The position numbers and the translations under genes are program-made. The notes under the pieces were generated by a model. It was not told where the DNA came from. It did no database searches and was given only the letters and a program-made list of their open reading frames with translations. Positions 59,328 through 64,000 of a DNA stretch of 64,000 nt are shown here, piece after piece. The stretch comes from Urechis unicinctus (taxonomy: Eukaryota > Annelida > Polychaeta > Xenopneusta > Urechidae), in the NCBI GenBank assembly GCA_034190875.2, contig CM067354.1, forward strand, positions 46,032,745 to 46,096,744. The letters are read 5' to 3'. Within the stretch, counting starts at the first letter, position 1, and each line of letters opens with the position of its first letter.

Positions 59328-60017
59328 ATATATATATATATATCTCTCATTACAACTAAAACTTTCAGTCTTAATTGCGTACTCAGATATACCACAAAAT
59401 GAAATGAGATCATCATATACATTAGAAGATTATATAAGCACACTAAAACTACACTGAACACAGCAATTATTTAAAACCGGAGCTCAATTCATCCATATAA
59501 ACACTGAACAGATAGTTTGACAATATGCCTCACTGTCTAATCCATTAAACACACCATATCAGCCAGACATAGTTCTGCCCCATCTTACACACACATCTGA
59601 TTGGGGTACCATGCAACTAACCATTCTAACAGTATATTCAGGGACACCTTTGTTCGACTAGCTCCCCCCACCACTACAATCTTATCTGCAGTATTCATAT
59701 ATACTGGTATGGATTTATGATAGAATAGTCCTATGATAGAATAGTCCTTAATTTCCGGGCAATATAGCCAGATACATATGCTAGAACATTCACTTCCTGG
59801 GTGGAAAGGCCGTTGTCAATTCAAACAGTTAATTGCAGCACAGAAATACCCATTTGTGTTTTATTTCTAGTCAAACATACTCGCAAGTCATAACGAAATT
59901 GGTTGGCTGCTACGCGTCGAGTAGCTTCCACAAAAGTAGGGGGCGCTGATTTCGCGGTGTCATGGAATTTGTCGGGCGAGGTGCCGAGTCGGGTATCTTA
60001 TTATAACAAGATCTTTG
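58135..60017 (+). mobile_element. Non-autonomous DNA transposon, 1,883 bp, with terminal inverted repeats
   Basis: The ends begin CAAAGATCTTGTTATAATAA on both strands. The first 34 bases match the reverse complement of the last 34 at 32 positions. A second matching block lies inside: CAGCGC followed by a gap and GTGGAAGCTA (about 58194-58222, and its complement at 59922-59949), making a compound inverted repeat of roughly 90 bases. It is flanked by ATATGAC and fills a site that is empty in unit A. A 7- or 8-base duplication is known for hAT-like and P-like superfamilies; the ends do not let me choose between them. The longest internal frame outside simple repeats is 76 codons (58463-58693, minus) with no transposase motif, so mobilisation would need an enzyme supplied elsewhere. 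About 500 bases of the interior are simple repeat. Confidence 0.92.
58843..59345 (+). repeat. CT/CTGT-rich then (TA)n tract inside the transposon
   Basis: TCTCTCTGTCTC-type units with TCTG runs fill about 58843-59245 and switch to TA at 59246-59343. The 192-codon Ser/Leu-rich frame and its minus-strand Arg/Glu-rich mirror are products of the repeat. Polarity (CT before TA) is the same as at 10373. Confidence 0.97.
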
Positions 60018-60024
60018 ATATGAC
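60018..60024 (+). repeat. Right target-site duplication ATATGAC
   Basis: Second copy of the seven bases that precede the element. The sequence then continues CCTATAAGTCTTTGACGAC, matching unit A from 31460. Confidence 0.9.
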
Positions 60025-62589
60025 CCTATAAGTCTTTGACGACAAATATGTAAGCGAATTATTGGTAGCATTGGTCTGTTTGTAAGGATGCAGAATGGTT
60101 CTGCAGGGTGCAAGACCATAAGGGTGATATAGTATATTTATTATTCTGTCGGTTAAACATTATACGTATAATTTATCAGCTGTCATGTTGAATAAAACAT
60201 GAGCTGAACACAGTAGGTATTGGCATACTGTAAAACTTGATGTTACCTAAATATTGACTTAATTATCCATTCGAGCATTAATGATTAAGCCAACGGCATT
60301 CTAACGGGCTACAGAGCCACAGCCTGTATGTCTGTTTATCTATACATGGTTCGATATTGTTACCACGTGAACCAGGAACACTGCACATAGGGCGTAGAGT
60401 GGAGTGAAGCCTGTTATTGATGGATGCGTCCAGCACTGGCAACATGTTAACGTTGTCTTTCTCCTATTTTCCTCTCATGTCACTTACACAAGGCTGAAGC
60501 AGCAATTAACCTTGCCAACTGGCATGAAGGCCGACTAATTTACCAGAAGATAAGTCAAGCTTAGTATGAGCGATAGATAAAGCAATCGAAACTTAACTCG
60601 TATTCTCGCAGCATATGCATATGACGACCAAACTATTCACACTAGACAGAATAGTTATACCTCTCCTATTTAGGAGTCGTAGGAAGATTGATAATGAATA
60701 CACGCCCCAATATGAAGTGGAAATAATCAAGCAACTAGCAATTTATAGCAAGGCTTTAGTTGAATGTTAAGTATTGCCACTTCCATTGTTATAAGTTGGC
60801 TCCGATGTTTGCAATTAGTTGTACAGGCCCTTTAACTCCAAAATAACTGTTATGTCACCAAAATGTTGGTACAAGCTGTCTTAACTCGTGGCCGATAATC
60901 GCAAGGTACCGTTACTTTGACGACTATTTTTTATCCACAAAAACAATGGCTAACCTGGACAAAACCAATCAACTCAATGATGCAGCGTGTTACGTTTTGG
61001 ACATGAAAAATAAGCATAATGTTGTTTCTATTTGTACTCATATAACAATTATTTCAATATCTTAGTTTAAGCACGTATTTGGCGCATTTGTGTCTTTTCT
61101 GATTTGACACCATAAATCTTACTGTTGCGGATTTCCTGAGCACCATCTACAGCGTAGTTCTTTTTATAATGTCAGTACTCTTCCATTCAATACAAAATAA
61201 CAAAGGCACATCATTTATCTGTCGGGGTCAGGATCACAAAGGGCTTACAATATATGTCACATGTTAGGATAATGCATTACCCGCTCCCACCAGCTAGACA
61301 GTTTTATTGGTTCCATTAACCTTTGAGTCCATAAATGTAGCATAACATCTTGCGCAGCAACAGACAATACTATAAACATAACTGGTAGATAAACATATTC
61401 TGGACCGCGCCAAAATAAGCTACATAAAGTGTTGCTTTTGGGCTGAAAAGGTTTATTTAAGACGGAGTATATTGCTCAACAGAAAACCGGATGAATAATT
61501 CTATATGTGAGTATGATGCATATGAATCATTTAAATTCACATAGAAATACAGGCACAAATACTGTATATGCCAATGATTGAACCGTTTATCGTTATTGGC
61601 CAAATCTTAAGCGAGTGTGCTTGTCCCATATTGGGTGCGCATATGGCACAACTAGCAACAACACAACGTTTTTAGCTTCTTAGCGATAGTAGCTGGGATA
61701 TTAATTATTAGAATCGATGGAATTTCAGGAAGATACATGTATATCGAATTCTGAAAGCATTGTCCATCAAGGTTTCAGATGTTATGCAGAAATTTCACAT
61801 TGATCTTATTTAAAGTATAGTTACAGTTATTAGTAATTCGACCTATCACAGGGCTCTGCTGGTGTTATTGTGTCGCATATGAACAGTATGCTTTGTACAC
61901 ATTCGTTGTATATAGATGACTGTTGGATTTTTCAAAGCTAGTCATACTCGTTTCGATGTAATACAGTTATAATCTAAAGCATTTGAAAATGATAATAGAG
62001 GTTTTTAACGAAAGATGGTATGATTGACGCATGTGAAATGGAAGGAGCATTTTGCAATAACCCGGGTTAACTATTATAGGCAAATGTTTTGGCGATTATT
62101 ATGTGAACTAAAATAACGGAAATATGAAATAACTACATAATTGTTCGGTCAGCCCAAAGGTACTTTCTAATAATGGAAAGGAAGCAATAAGGTCGAGATA
62201 TTGAGGCTGTTCAAAATATCGGTTTCACACACAGTTATGTGTACCAAAGACACCAACTGCAGTCAAAATCCTTGCTATTGTTTCGTTGCGAACTGCATCC
62301 CAGTTAGTTGTATTGCGCACTGGAATGGGTTAGGCATTGTTGCCACCAAGAAAAATTACCCTTTTGTTAAAAGAATTGGCGTTCAGTGACTTTTGAGTTT
62401 GCAATAATGAGAGAAAACTGCTAAAATCCATTTTCACCGCATGCAGAGGAGCCTGCATATGGATGTGACGCCGCTGTTAGATGATACATTTGAAATACGC
62501 TCGACATGAGTTTGTCATGCTACTGCCAAACCAAGAAAGAATTTACAATAAGGCAGTCATGATTGTCGACAGTGATGGATAGAATACCT

Positions 62590-63740
62590 ACGTGTCAGAA
62601 TAAATGCATCCTAAAAATGTGGTGAACATGGCCTGAATCGATCCACTATACAGAGGCCCTTTTATTCATGAGCGTTTGTTATTCCTTAAATATGTACTGT
62701 GTTGCTAAAAATTACATGCTGACAAATACAAACCTCATAACTTGTATCATCTTGCAAACGCCGTACAAGATATTGCGAGGGACACTAGACTTCGTTGCTC
62801 ATTACAGATTACGGTCATGAACCACGTTCAATTTCAGTAACGACATTGGAGGATGAACAGTGTGACATAAATTCTCCAAGAAAGCTTCTTCGAATAGTCC
62901 GGGGAGAGGTTAACGAGGGACCAGCCGTAGTTTTAAATTGCATCCCACCGGTTATGTGTCGGACAGAGCCGTGTCATTACGATGATAATATCATCTTTCA
63001 ACTAACTTCTTTTTGTCTTTATATTTGATCGCTGACAGGAGAGTGAGCCACTTATCCATAACAGTTCAGTGCTTGATAATTGTCGCATGATAGTTTGGTT
63101 GGCTTCTTGCCTTTCAATAGTAGTCAATTTACCGCACTCCCTCTAGATAATATCACAATATGTGACGAGACTGTACAAAACAAAGTTTGATTTTTTTTTC
63201 TTGATGTCAATACTTATATATAGTAAATTCATATTTCTGTTCGTCATGGGTGGCTGAATAGTATGCATATTAGCTAGAAACATCAATTACTCGATACCAC
63301 ATGATACACAGACTGCAACGATAGTATGAGAATTAGATAAACATAATTCATACCGACAAAACATAGGTAATATAATCCAGCAGAGCGAACAGCCAACCTT
63401 GGGTGCCTCTTTAGAGTAGACCATTTGTTGAAGCAGTTGCACTCAAGATTTCTAGTACCTTCTTTAGCTTGTCTAGGGTACCTCGTCCTCGACAATGACA
63501 AATGCACGGAACGACATAAATCGATATGTATTTGCTTGAAATAATTTGCCAGTGGTAAAAGTTTCCAAATTTTCTAACAATTTGCTCAAATGACAATTTG
63601 CTCAAATGAAAAAATTGTGGGAACGTATAAACCAAGGTACCCATATAGCAGCACCTTCTATCGATTCTCTGTGGAAGGTTGCGCACTGACGTATATACTA
63701 ATTGAAACACTCAGCAATATTTACTTGTGAAAGGTCTTAC
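62590..63740. other. Sequence in unit B without match in unit A
   Basis: After AGTGATGGATAG (62572-62583, matching A at 34910-34921) the copies part. Homology resumes weakly near 63765, where GGTAGCCTCTTCCGG matches a GAGAAACTCTTCCTG-like stretch at about 35319. Minus-strand frames at 63283-63507 and 63411-63710 (74 and 99 codons) and a plus frame at 62795-63028 (77 codons) are unrecognised. A 16-base direct duplication with AATTTGCTCAAATGA lies at 63579-63609. Confidence 0.45.
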
Positions 63741-64000
63741 TGCCGGTTGTTTCTAGATAATCCGGTTGAGAACATTAAGCAAGGTAGCCTCTTCCGGAAA
63801 AGCACATACCGTTCTCAAAGGTCAATTTTAGTCATAGTGGAGGCCAAGCAACATAATCTAATTTAATGGTAACTCTCACTGACTTTGACAAATAAGCTAA
63901 TGACAGACACGAGAAAATAATTTACAAGAATATGTACAATATACCCAAATCAATTAAACTTCTAGTGCGCTTGTCTATCAGCATATTGACATATCAATCT

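Larger units (their letters stand above)
49560..64000 (+). repeat. Unit B: right copy of the large direct duplication, running off the window
   Basis: Direct, collinear copy of unit A (26330-35520). It is longer because of a block of about 3.6 kb (50750-54310), about 90 extra bases at 55130-55215, extra sequence near 55395-55880, a transposon (58135-60017), and about 1.1 kb at 62590-63740. The last homology, 63865-63990 with 35385-35510, reaches the window end, so the true right boundary is not seen. No frame is conserved between the copies. Confidence 0.92.

Noticed and set aside
58824-59457. 192- and 143-codon plus-strand frames and a 94-codon Arg/Glu-rich minus-strand frame
   Set aside because: All lie in the CT/CTGT and TA tract inside the transposon and change with repeat phase.

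Overview
This window reads as non-coding, repeat-dense eukaryotic nuclear DNA. It is AT-rich, has stops in every frame, and carries no long open reading frame with a recognisable domain. I see no bacterial operon structure, ribosome-binding sites, rRNA, tRNA or CRISPR array. Nine tracts of long dinucleotide repeats, (TA)n, (CT)n and (CA)n, punctuate it. That density is seen in large invertebrate genomes; decapod crustaceans are one fit, but this is a guess, because no gene allows placement. No gene can be supported with confidence. The longest frame clear of simple repeats (168 codons, at 6454-6960) is near what chance allows in 64 kb.

The main organisation is duplication. A block at about 26.3-35.5 kb (unit A) recurs at about 49.6 kb to the window end (unit B) in the same orientation and order, about 23 kb apart, with many substitutions and indels. 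Between them lies a second direct pair, unit C1 (37.7-40.4 kb) and unit C2 (40.9-46.0 kb). A fragment of unit A (34.8-35.05 kb) is also embedded in C2, and the first 300 bases of the A/B unit recur at 22.0-22.3 kb and, more faintly, near 3.4 kb. A smaller pair sits at 14.65-15.06 and 52.74-53.13 kb, the latter inside a roughly 3.6-kb stretch present in B but missing from A.

Comparing the copies shows individual events. The clearest is a 1,883-bp element (58135-60017) with 34-bp near-perfect terminal inverted repeats and a 7-bp target duplication, sitting in B where A keeps the empty site. It encodes no visible transposase and carries its own (CT)n(TA)n tract. A 37-bp minisatellite beside it has about 5.5 units in B and 3.5 in A. 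In B a perfect 16-bp hairpin (57184-57223) replaces unrelated sequence in A, as expected from short-range template switching.

The first 26 kb are mostly unique-looking, with two minisatellites at 0.7-1.7 kb, a Cys/His-rich pair of short frames at 3.5-4.0 kb, and simple repeats at 10.4, 16.1, 17.4-18.25, 23.7-24.0 and 25.1-25.7 kb. Three GC-richer islands (36.66-36.86, 47.12-47.36 and 48.99-49.26 kb) stand out from the background and may be remnants of other elements. No genes working together can be described.
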